Below are positions 15,546-22,930 of a DNA stretch of 64,000 nt, piece after piece. The translations under genes were made by a program, and so were the position numbers. The first letter of the stretch is position 1; every line of letters starts with the position of its first letter. A model generated the notes under the pieces. It was given only the letters and a program-made list of their open reading frames with translations. It was not told the origin of the DNA and made no database searches. The stretch comes from Sphingomonadaceae bacterium 3R27C6 (GTDB taxonomy: Bacteria > Pseudomonadota > Alphaproteobacteria > Sphingomonadales > Sphingomonadaceae): positions 186,001-250,000 of the forward strand of contig SCNS01000001.1 of assembly GCA_005503215.1 (NCBI GenBank). The letters are read 5' to 3'.

Positions 15546-16316
15546 CTAATGCGCCTGCGGTACGCCCAGTTCGGCGAGCAGCGTATCGCGCAGCGCGTCG
15601 AATTCCTCACCGCCGGCGCGGCGCGGGTGCGGCAGGCGGACGCGCGTGTCGTACCCGATCCGCCCTTCCTTGAGCACGAGGATGCGGTCGGCGAGCAGGA
15701 TCGCCTCCTCGACATCGTGCGTGACGAGCAAGGTCGCCGGGCCATGCGCCTGGCAGAGCTCGCCGATCAGCCTCTGCATCTTGAGCCGCGTCAGCGCATC
15801 GAGCGCGGCGAAAGGCTCGTCGAGCAGCAGCAGGCGGGGTTCGCGCACCAGCGCGCGCGCGAGCGCCGCGCGCTGCGCCTCGCCGCCCGACAATGTCGCG
15901 GGCCAGGCATCGGTGCGATGATCGAGCCCGACCTCGGCGAGCGCCGCGATGGCACGCTCGCGCGATGCGTCCTTGCCCGACAGGCCGATCACGACATTCT
16001 TCCACACGCTCTTCGACTGGACGAGCCGCGGTTCCTGAAACACCACGGTGCGCGCCTCGGGCACCCAGGCTTCGCCGCCGTCGGGGGCGTCGAGCCCGGC
16101 GAGGATACGCAGCAAGGTCGTCTTGCCGCTGCCCGACGCGCCGAGCAACGCGACGAATTCGCCGCTGTGGATCGTCAGGTTCAAGCTATCGAGGACGCTA
16201 TTGCCGGTGAAATTGCGGCTGACATCGCTGACCTCGACCGCGACCGGGCGGTGCGAAAAGTCAGGCGCGGCGACGCGCTCGGCGGCGGCGAAATCGATCG
16301 AAAGGACGGCGGTCAT
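15546..16316 (-). CDS. ABC transporter ATPase, nitrate/sulfonate/taurine type
   Basis: A 256-residue ATPase with Walker A (GASGSGKT), Q-loop (VVFQEPRLV), signature LSGGEAQRAALARALV, Walker B (LLLLDEPFAALD) and switch histidine (LLVTHD). It powers the importer formed with the permease and binding protein upstream. The start at 16316, with GGAG upstream (GATAGGAGAC), was chosen over a much longer frame that only runs through the permease gene antisense-free but out of register. It is the last gene of the operon dioxygenase, binding protein, permease, ATPase. Confidence 0.92.
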   Translation of the reverse strand: MTAVLSIDFAAAERVAAPDFSHRPVAVEVSDVSRNFTGNSVLDSLNLTIHSGEFVALLGASGSGKTTLLRILAGLDAPDGGEAWVPEARTVVFQEPRLVQSKSVWKNVVIGLSGKDASRERAIAALAEVGLDHRTDAWPATLSGGEAQRAALARALVREPRLLLLDEPFAALDALTRLKMQRLIGELCQAHGPATLLVTHDVEEAILLADRILVLKEGRIGYDTRVRLPHPRRAGGEEFDALRDTLLAELGVPQAH

Positions 16317-16327
16317 CGATATGTCTC

Positions 16328-17173
16328 CTATCGGATGGCGATGCCCGCGCGCCACGGCATGAACAGCCGTTCGAGCGAGCGGACGATCAGGTCGGCGCTG
16401 AGGCCGAGTACGGCGTAGATAGCGATGCAGATCAGGATGACGTCGACCTGCTGGTACAGTTGCGCGCTGTTGAGCAGATAGCCGAGCCCGGCCGAGGCGT
16501 TGATCTGTTCGGCGGCGATCAGCACGAGCACCGAGACGCCGAGCGCGAAGCGCAGCCCGGTGAAGATCTGTGGCAGCGCGAGCGGCAGCACGACCTCGAG
16601 GATCAGGCGGCGGCCGCCGAGCCCGAAGCTGCGCATCGCCTCGATCACCTTGCGGTCGACGTTGCGCACCCCGGCATAGGTGTTGAGATACATCGGGAAC
16701 ATCGTCGCGAGCGCGATGAGGAGGAGCTTTGGCGCCTCGCCAATCCCGAACCAGACGATGAAGAGCGGGACAAGCGCGAGGAAGGGGATGGTGCGCAGCA
16801 TCTGGAGCAGCGCGTCGAACAGTTCCTCGCCGAGTTTCGAGAGGCCCGCGATCGTGCCGAGGATCAGTCCGAAGGCGATGCCGACCGCGCCGCCGACGAG
16901 CGCGCGGGTGAGCGAGGTCGCAATCTGCGAGGCGAGCGCCTGTTCGGTCCAGAGCTGCTGCCACCCCACGACGAGCCCCGCGGGCGAGGGGAGAATCGAC
17001 GGATCGATCCACCCGGCGCTCGTCGAGATCGCCCAGAGCGCGACGATGATCAGCGGACCCGCCGCGCGGCGCGCGAAGGAGAAGTGCTCCGACCGGTTTC
17101 CGGTCTTGCGGACGACTGGCTGGACGAGCCGCCCGGGATCGCCCGCGAGCGCGATCGGCGTGGGCGCGTTCAC
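16328..17173 (-). CDS. ABC transporter permease, nitrate/sulfonate/taurine type
   Basis: A 281-residue inner-membrane permease with about six membrane segments. The EAA loop that contacts the ATPase is seen in EAMRSFGLGGRRLILEVVLP. Sequence style (WIDPSILPSP, RTIPFLALVPLFIVWFG) is that of SsuC/TauC. The start overlaps the end of the binding protein gene by 4 bp, and the ATPase gene follows after 11 bp. It would import an organosulfur compound or related anion for the adjacent dioxygenase. Confidence 0.92.
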   Translation of the reverse strand: MNAPTPIALAGDPGRLVQPVVRKTGNRSEHFSFARRAAGPLIIVALWAISTSAGWIDPSILPSPAGLVVGWQQLWTEQALASQIATSLTRALVGGAVGIAFGLILGTIAGLSKLGEELFDALLQMLRTIPFLALVPLFIVWFGIGEAPKLLLIALATMFPMYLNTYAGVRNVDRKVIEAMRSFGLGGRRLILEVVLPLALPQIFTGLRFALGVSVLVLIAAEQINASAGLGYLLNSAQLYQQVDVILICIAIYAVLGLSADLIVRSLERLFMPWRAGIAIR

Positions 17174-18153
17174 TTTGCGGCCTCCTGCGCGGCGACGATG
17201 TCGTCGTAGCGCGTGTCGAAGATTTGCGAGGCGTCGAGCTTTTTGCGGATCAGCCCTTCCTTGAAGAAGAGATCGGCCTCGTCCTGATGCGCCGCGATGA
17301 TCGCGTCGTCGATCGGCGCATAGCTGGCGGGAGCGCGCTGGATGATCTTCTCCGCGATCGCCGCATCGACATTATAGCGTTTGGCGAGCGCGGGCGCCGC
17401 CTTGGCCGGGTTTTCGCGCTGCCAGCGTGTCGCGCGCGCCGCGCGGGCGACGAGGTCGCCGATCGCCTTCGCCTTTACCGGATCGGCGAGCGCGGCGTCG
17501 GAGGCCACCAGATAGAAAAAGCCCGGCGTGTTCGGCGGCGCGCCGCTGGCGAGCACGCGCACTTTCCCGGCGTCGAGCGCCTGCGTCAGATAGGGCTCGC
17601 CGATCGTGATCGCGTCGGCCGAGCCCTTGTCGAGCAACCCGGTGCCGAAACCCGTCGCCTGCACTGTCTTGATGTCCTTCAGCGACAGCCCCTGCTTGTC
17701 GAGCAGACGTGCGACGAAATAGTGCAGCACCGTGCCCTTCATGAACGACACCGACTTGCCCTTGAGGTCGGCGATGCTGCGGATCGGAGAATCGGGTTTG
17801 ACGACGAGTGCATAGGGCGAGCCGCCGCCGTCGACCGTCTTGCTCACCGCGACAACCTTCACCGGGCTGCCCGCCGCCTGCGCGAAGATCAGGGGTGTTT
17901 CGGCCATCCAGCCGACATCGAGCGAGCCGCCCGTCTGCGCCGCGATGATCGGCGGACCACCGACGAAATTCGCCCATTCGATCTTGTAACCGGTCGGCTG
18001 GCCTTCGCCCGACACGTCGAGCGAGGATTTGAGCGCGTGCAGCTGGTCGCCGATCTTGATCGTCGTGCCGCTGTCGGCCGCGCCGCCGCAGGCCGCGAGT
18101 GAGAGGAAGGCGCCGGCGACGAGCGTGCGGATGGGCGTGAGGAAGAGTCTCAT
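17170..18153 (-). CDS. ABC transporter substrate-binding lipoprotein, sulfonate/nitrate type
   Basis: A 327-residue exported protein with a lipobox (LSLAACGG, cysteine at residue 22), so it is probably anchored to the inner membrane. The mature part has the SsuA/TauA-type fold (TIKIGDQLHALKSSL, QTGGSLDVGWMAETPL, GKSVSFMKGT). It delivers the ligand to the permease and ATPase downstream. It lies 14 bp after the TauD-like dioxygenase gene. The ligand is probably an alkyl- or aryl-sulfonate or a sulfate ester. Confidence 0.9.
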   Translation of the reverse strand: MRLFLTPIRTLVAGAFLSLAACGGAADSGTTIKIGDQLHALKSSLDVSGEGQPTGYKIEWANFVGGPPIIAAQTGGSLDVGWMAETPLIFAQAAGSPVKVVAVSKTVDGGGSPYALVVKPDSPIRSIADLKGKSVSFMKGTVLHYFVARLLDKQGLSLKDIKTVQATGFGTGLLDKGSADAITIGEPYLTQALDAGKVRVLASGAPPNTPGFFYLVASDAALADPVKAKAIGDLVARAARATRWQRENPAKAAPALAKRYNVDAAIAEKIIQRAPASYAPIDDAIIAAHQDEADLFFKEGLIRKKLDASQIFDTRYDDIVAAQEAAK

Positions 18154-18167
18154 CTGCTGCGCCGCGT

Positions 18168-19043
18168 TCAGAAGGCGTTCGGGCCGACGGGGCGGTCGCC
18201 GACGATCGTCACGCGCTCCATATGGCGCGCCTCGCTATAATCTGGGACGGCATAATGCTGCGTCGCGCGATTGTCCCAGAAGGCGATCGATCCGGGCTGC
18301 CAGCTCCACCGCACCTGAAACTCGGGACGCTTCACCTGGTCGAACAGCCGCGCGAGCAGCGCCTTGCTCTCGTCCTCGGGCAGCCCGACGATATGCCGGG
18401 TGAACACCGAATTGACGTAAAGCACCTTTTCGCCGGTCTCGGGATGCACGCGCACGACGGGATGCTCGACCGGCGGGAAGCTCGCGCGCAGCGCGTCCTT
18501 CTTCTCTTCGGTGTCGAGGAACTGGATGAAGATGCTTGGGTCGTGGATCGCGGTCAGGCCGTCGATCCGCGCCTTCGTCTCCTCGTCGAGCGTTTCATAG
18601 GCTGCGACGGCGTTGGCGAACACCGTATCGCCGCCCAGCGAGGGCGAAACGCGCTGGATCAGGATCGACGCCGCCGAGGGCTCGGTGCGGAAGGTCGTGT
18701 CGGCGTGCCAGTTGCTGTCGCTCGACTGGCGATATTTGCCCGTCAGCTCCTGCGAGATCAGCGGCAGGATCTGCGGATAATCGGGAAGCGAAAAGACCGG
18801 ATGCTCCTCAAGATCGCCGAACGCCGCGCCGAGCGCGATATGCTGTTCGCGCGTCAGATTCTGGTCGCGGAAAAACAGCACCTTGTACTGGAGCAGCGCG
18901 GCGCGCAGCGCGTCATAGGTCGGACGGTCGAGCGGCCGGGCGAGGTCGATACCGCTGATCAGCGCGCCGAGACTCGGTTGCAGCGGGGTGATGTCGAAGA
19001 GTTGGGTGGCGGTTTCGCTATGTTCGAGCGTCTGGATGGTCAT
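18168..19043 (-). CDS. TauD/TfdA-family 2-oxoglutarate-dependent dioxygenase
   Basis: A 291-residue Fe(II)/2-oxoglutarate dioxygenase. The metal triad is H113, D115 (NWHADTTF) and H263 (ATQHYAV), with R277 (HMERVTI) placed to bind 2-oxoglutarate. The closest known activities are taurine and alkylsulfate dioxygenases, which release sulfite or sulfate from organosulfur compounds. The ATG at 19043 has GAGGAA upstream; the longer frame to 19148 has no binding site. As first gene of the ABC operon it probably attacks the imported compound to supply sulfur. The compound is not identifiable. Confidence 0.9.
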   Translation of the reverse strand: MTIQTLEHSETATQLFDITPLQPSLGALISGIDLARPLDRPTYDALRAALLQYKVLFFRDQNLTREQHIALGAAFGDLEEHPVFSLPDYPQILPLISQELTGKYRQSSDSNWHADTTFRTEPSAASILIQRVSPSLGGDTVFANAVAAYETLDEETKARIDGLTAIHDPSIFIQFLDTEEKKDALRASFPPVEHPVVRVHPETGEKVLYVNSVFTRHIVGLPEDESKALLARLFDQVKRPEFQVRWSWQPGSIAFWDNRATQHYAVPDYSEARHMERVTIVGDRPVGPNAF

Positions 19044-19224
19044 GTCGAATTCCTCGTCGATTGGGGTCGCGGCGCCGAAGCGCGCGACGATGCGAGCGGC
19101 GACCGCCGGGCGGCGCCGGATAAAGGGGTGCCAAACGGCTGCGCCCAAATCGGCGTGCGTTTGATTCAGGGAGGCGCCCGGCTCGGACGCAGGCCGCTAT
19201 CGCGGTGGTGGGGAGACGTGCATC

Positions 19225-19257
19225 GTATCACCTCATTGCATGAGGGGAACACGATAC
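19225..19257. promoter_or_regulatory. Nested dyad upstream of the TauD/ABC operon
   Basis: An inner perfect palindrome CCTCAT-TGC-ATGAGG is flanked by outer arms GTATC and GATAC. It is about 185 bp upstream of the dioxygenase start, where an activator or repressor of the sulfur operon could bind. The symmetry is seen directly; the binding protein is unknown. Confidence 0.4.
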
Positions 19258-19629
19258 CTGGCGCTGTCGCCTGAGCATCGCGCGCTTTAGCTGTTGGTAA
19301 CGCGGAGCAAGCTGCTTCCCGGTCAAAAGCCGCGGATCCCGGGAAAAACGCCTCGCCGGTCGGGATCAAGCCGACAACTCAACTTGATCGGTAGAGTTGG
19401 CGCCGTCAAGCGTAGTTTCGCTTTCATGCCGCAAAGCATCGCTCGGTTGGGTCGGCCCGGCGCGCTGGCGCGAATGGCTTTGCCGAGCCGGTCACCTTGG
19501 CACTTAATCCCGGCGCGCTCGCACCGTAAATTGTGTAAAATACGAAAGCTTCGCTATCGAACGACCAGCCGGGCCGCGCGCTTTCGCATTTTCTGACCGA
19601 TGTGACGTTAACTATGATCTGCACTATGA

Positions 19630-19651
19630 TTGAATTATAGGCTTAATTCAA
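19630..19651. promoter_or_regulatory. AT-rich palindrome upstream of the PilZ gene
   Basis: Perfect 8-bp arms TTGAATTA and TAATTCAA with a 6-bp loop, about 90 bp upstream of the PilZ gene start. It is a candidate operator. It has no T run, so a terminator is unlikely. Confidence 0.4.
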
Positions 19652-19739
19652 GTAATGCGGTGTCGTGGGGATTGTGAGTTTTCCAGTATAGACAGGAAGT
19701 TATGCTTCCGTTCGATGCTGCTTCGATAAGGTAGATGAC

Positions 19740-20360
19740 ATGAACCACCGTCGCCTCTCCGACCCGGTAGAGGAACAGGACAAAGCGGCCGACACGGATC
19801 GTCGTGGCGGCGACCGCTATCGCACGGTCTGGCGGATCGCCAAGGTGATGCGCAATGGCGATGCGGGTTTGTGGCGCGTGCGCAATATTTCCGACAAGGG
19901 CATGATGCTGGCGGCTGACGTTCCGATCGGGGTCGGCGAAAAGCTGGAGATCGCGCTTTCGGATACGGTGATGATCCGCGGCGAAGTCGTCTGGTCCGAC
20001 GCGGGCCGGTGCGGCGTGTCGTTCGACAAGGAGGTCGATGTCGCGGACGTGCTCAAGCAATTGGCGGCCGAACAGCGCGCTACCGGCTATCGCCAGCCGC
20101 GCCTGCCCGTAAGCACGCAGGCGCAGGCGGTCACCGACGAAAGCTCGACGAGCATCGAACTGGTCGATTTGTCGCAGAATGGTGCCGGGTTCATCCACGA
20201 CGGCCATCTGGAAGTCGGCAAGGAACTCGACCTGATACTCGCGGGCGGGGTCAAGCGCCGTGCTATCGTCCGCTGGTCGCGCGCCGGGCGCGGCGGCCTG
20301 TGGCTGACGCAGCCGCTCGACCGCGCCGACCTCGAAAGCATCCACCGCTTCGAAAGCTGA
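19740..20360 (+). CDS. Tandem PilZ-domain protein
   Basis: A 206-residue cytoplasmic protein made of two PilZ-like units. The first (residues ~20-100) has the cyclic-di-GMP motifs RxxxR (RGGDR) and NxSxxG (NISDKG). The second (~115-200) keeps DxSxxG (DLSQNG), but the first arginine of RxxxR is replaced by tyrosine (YRQPR), so only the first unit looks competent for ligand binding. Each unit ends in a similar strand (SDAGRCGVSF and SRAGRGGLWL), pointing to an internal duplication. It stands alone after a long regulatory gap. It probably links cyclic-di-GMP level to motility or surface behaviour. Confidence 0.88.
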   Translation: MNHRRLSDPVEEQDKAADTDRRGGDRYRTVWRIAKVMRNGDAGLWRVRNISDKGMMLAADVPIGVGEKLEIALSDTVMIRGEVVWSDAGRCGVSFDKEVDVADVLKQLAAEQRATGYRQPRLPVSTQAQAVTDESSTSIELVDLSQNGAGFIHDGHLEVGKELDLILAGGVKRRAIVRWSRAGRGGLWLTQPLDRADLESIHRFES

Positions 20361-20362
20361 CC

Positions 20363-21004
20363 CTACGCGCGGCGGGCGATCTTTGCCCAGGGGTTGAGGT
20401 CGGGCTCGGCGATTTTCGCCAGCGTGTTGCGGTCGCGATGGAGGAAGGGCTCGTCTTGGCCTTTGACGATCAGCGTCGTGTCCGAAACATAGCTCCACGT
20501 GCCGTCGTCATGGAAATCGACCGTAATCTGATAGCTGTCGGTCCGAAAGGCGAGCTCGAGGAAGGTCGTCGAACAAATGCCATAGTCGGTTTGGCCGCGC
20601 GTCGCTTTCAGCACCAGCTGCTTCGCATCGGGCTCGGCATGTCCCGCCGCAATCGCGATCTGCCCGCGCGGGATCGCCAGCGTTTGCAGGATCAGGCCGG
20701 TTGCGGCTTCGTAGAGCCAGTAACCAACCTGGTCGTGGAAAGCGATGTCCTCATCGCGCGTGTTGACGTGCAGATGGTAACGTAGGCCATAGAATAGCTG
20801 CGGCCCGTTCGCCTGCGGGTCGATTGGCTGCATCTCGATCCGCTCATAATATTGGCGCGTCTCGGGCCCATCGGCTTTGGGGTTGATATCGACCCCGCGC
20901 TGCCCCTCCCAGATGCCGGCGAGACGGCGGAGCGGGCCGAGATTGGCGAGCGTCTCGGGATCGACATCCTCAGGCTCGGTGAAAATATCGTCGGGTAATT
21001 CCAT
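20363..21004 (-). CDS. Nitrobindin-like heme-binding beta-barrel protein
   Basis: A 213-residue protein of the FABP/nitrobindin-like beta-barrel family. The family's N-terminal GxWxGxG-type motif is seen as GIWEGQRG, followed by a series of strands (QYYERIEMQPID, YHLHVN, VGYWLYEAATG). The ATG at 21004 starts the acidic N-terminus MELPDD; the longer frame to 21154 runs into the aguB gene. It lies 19 bp downstream of aguB, so it is probably the last gene of the aguA-aguB transcript. Family members bind heme or a lipid; the role here is unknown. Confidence 0.72.
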   Translation of the reverse strand: MELPDDIFTEPEDVDPETLANLGPLRRLAGIWEGQRGVDINPKADGPETRQYYERIEMQPIDPQANGPQLFYGLRYHLHVNTRDEDIAFHDQVGYWLYEAATGLILQTLAIPRGQIAIAAGHAEPDAKQLVLKATRGQTDYGICSTTFLELAFRTDSYQITVDFHDDGTWSYVSDTTLIVKGQDEPFLHRDRNTLAKIAEPDLNPWAKIARRA

Positions 21005-21023
21005 GGTCCGCCCCAGTTTTTTG

Positions 21024-21875
21024 TCAGATGTCCTCGACGAGCCGCCCGTAGAGCTGCGGCCGGCGGTCGCGGAAGAATCCCATGCCGGCGCGATGCTTCG
21101 CCGCGCGGTCGAGATCGATTGTCGCGACCAGCACACCGGTTTCGCCGGCGCCATATTCGCGGGTCAGGTCGCCCCATTCGTCGCTGATGAAGCTGTGGCC
21201 ATAGAAGTTGGCGTCGCCCTCGGTGCCGATGCGGTTCGCGGCGATCACCGGCATGCAGTTCGACACGCTATGCCCCTGCATCGCGCGGCGCCACATGCGG
21301 CTGGTGTCGAGGTCGGCATCATAAGGCTCGCTGCCGATCGCGGTGGGGTAGAAGAGCAGTTCGGCGCCCATCAGCGCCATCGCGCGCGCGCATTCGGGAT
21401 ACCATTGGTCCCAGCAGACGCCGACGCCGATGCGGGTGCCGAAGAGGTCCCAGACCTTGAAGCCCGTATTGCCGGGGCGGAAATAATATTTCTCTTCATA
21501 GCCGGGGCCATCGGGGATGTGACTCTTGCGATACGTCCCCATGATCGCGCCGTCGGGGCCGATCATCGCGAGCGTATTGTAATAATGCGGCCCGTCCTTC
21601 TCGAAATAGCTCGTCGGGATCGCGACCTTCAGCTTTGCCGCGAGCGCCTGCATCGCCACGACGCTCGGATGCGCGGCGGTCGGGCGCGCGGTTGCGAAGA
21701 GTTCCTCATCCTCGACCTGGCAGAAATACGGACCTTCGAAGAGTTCAGGGGGCAGGATGACCTGTGCGCCCTTCGTCGCCGCTTCCTCGACGAGCGCGGT
21801 GACGGCGTCGATATTGGGCTGGACGGGGCCGGGCAGGGGAAGCTGCAGCGCGGCGACGGTGATGGTGCGGGTCAT
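21024..21875 (-). CDS. aguB: N-carbamoylputrescine amidase
   Basis: A 283-residue nitrilase-fold amidase with catalytic E44 (LPPELFEG), K117 (YRKSHIPDG) and C154 (GVCWDQWYPE). These signatures are specific for N-carbamoylputrescine amidase, which gives putrescine, carbon dioxide and ammonia. It follows the agmatine deiminase gene after a gap of about 57 bp, and the two make the agmatine route to putrescine. Confidence 0.95.
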   Translation of the reverse strand: MTRTITVAALQLPLPGPVQPNIDAVTALVEEAATKGAQVILPPELFEGPYFCQVEDEELFATARPTAAHPSVVAMQALAAKLKVAIPTSYFEKDGPHYYNTLAMIGPDGAIMGTYRKSHIPDGPGYEEKYYFRPGNTGFKVWDLFGTRIGVGVCWDQWYPECARAMALMGAELLFYPTAIGSEPYDADLDTSRMWRRAMQGHSVSNCMPVIAANRIGTEGDANFYGHSFISDEWGDLTREYGAGETGVLVATIDLDRAAKHRAGMGFFRDRRPQLYGRLVEDI

Positions 21876-21932
21876 GGGCGGGTCCGTGATGGCTCGAATC
21901 GAGCCGGAATATAGGCGGCTTCGCGCCCGATG

Positions 21933-22916
21933 CTAGGCCGGAAGCTGCTGGCTCGAGCAATGGAAGCTGCCGCCGCCGACGATGATTCCGCGCGCGGGCA
22001 CGCCGACCGCGCGGCGGTCGGGGAAGAGCGCGGCGAGGGTGTCGACCGCTGCGACGTCATTGGCGACGCCATAGGTCGGCACCACGACGACGCTGTTGCC
22101 GATGTAGAAGTTCATGTAGCTCGCCGCCGCGACCTCGCCATCGATCTCGATGCGGCCGGGCGAGGGGAGGTCGACGATCTCGACCCCGCCGAACGCGGCG
22201 GTGCGTGCGCGGGCATCGGCATAGATATGCGCGTTGGGGTCGTCCGCGCCCGCCGTGACGGGCAGCGCGAGCCGCCCTTCGCCGACGAAGCGCGCCAGAT
22301 TGTCGACATGGCCGTCGGTGTGATCGCCGACCAAGCCGTTGCCGAGCCACAGCAGCCGGTCGATGCCGAGCGACTGGTGGAGCCGCACCGCGATATCCTC
22401 GCGCGTCAGCGTCGGGTTGCGGTTGGTGTTGAGCAGGCATTCCTCGGTCGTGACGCAGAGGCCGGTACCGTCGACGTCGATGCCGCCGCCCTCGAGCACC
22501 CAGTCCTGATCGTCGACTGGCAGGCCCGATCCGGCGGCGAGCGCGGCGCCGATTTCCTGATCGCCCGGCATGACGAACTTCTCGCCCCACCAGTTGAATT
22601 CGAAATTGCGCGCGCGGCGTGCCGTACCCGTGCCGGCAATGATCGGGCCGGTATCGCGCAGCCAGATATCGCCGAGCGGATGGATCAGGATGCGCACGCC
22701 CGGATCGACGAGCGCGGCGGCGATCTCCGCCTGCCGCGCATCGTTGACCACCAGCCGCACCTCTTCGCCGCGGCCGCCGTCATGGACGGCGTTGGCGAAC
22801 GCGGCGACGTCGCGCCGCCCTTCATCGATCGCGCCCGCCCACTCTTCGGCGAGGTGCGGGAAACCGATCCAGACGGCGTCGTGCGGCGCCCATTCGGCAG
22901 GCATTTTAAGCGTCAT
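21933..22916 (-). CDS. aguA: Agmatine deiminase
   Basis: A 327-residue guanidino-modifying enzyme that turns agmatine into N-carbamoylputrescine and ammonia. The catalytic cysteine is C320 in GGGSFHCSSQQ at the C-terminus; WLRDTGPI and EGGGIDVDG supply the conserved acidic residues, and HTDGHVDN the catalytic histidine. The ATG at 22916 starts the conserved PAEWAPHDAVWIGFP segment. It lies 14 bp after the M28 peptidase gene and upstream of aguB. Confidence 0.95.
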   Translation of the reverse strand: MTLKMPAEWAPHDAVWIGFPHLAEEWAGAIDEGRRDVAAFANAVHDGGRGEEVRLVVNDARQAEIAAALVDPGVRILIHPLGDIWLRDTGPIIAGTGTARRARNFEFNWWGEKFVMPGDQEIGAALAAGSGLPVDDQDWVLEGGGIDVDGTGLCVTTEECLLNTNRNPTLTREDIAVRLHQSLGIDRLLWLGNGLVGDHTDGHVDNLARFVGEGRLALPVTAGADDPNAHIYADARARTAAFGGVEIVDLPSPGRIEIDGEVAAASYMNFYIGNSVVVVPTYGVANDVAAVDTLAALFPDRRAVGVPARGIIVGGGSFHCSSQQLPA

Positions 22917-22930
22917 GGGCGCCGTTCCGG

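Larger units (their letters stand above)
19044..19739. other. Long non-coding interval between two divergent genes
   Basis: Nearly 700 bp with no gene I can support. Short open frames at 19166-19369 (-) and 19294-19596 (+) have no ribosome site or protein-like composition. The last ~200 bp before the PilZ gene are clearly AT-richer than the surroundings. Two dyads (listed separately) stand out, one near each divergent gene, so the interval probably holds the promoters and operators of both. Confidence 0.6.

Noticed and set aside
13583..15745. Long minus-strand frame of 720 codons across the maiA/symporter border
   Set aside because: It lies out of frame with the real symporter gene and antisense to maiA; Arg-rich composition without any domain.
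16317..17012. N-terminal extension of the ABC ATPase gene to 488 residues
   Set aside because: The extra part overlaps the permease in another frame and is Arg-rich; the start at 16316 has a ribosome site and the normal length.
19166..19596. Two short frames in the long non-coding interval
   Set aside because: No ribosome site, no signal or domain, composition of random GC-rich DNA.
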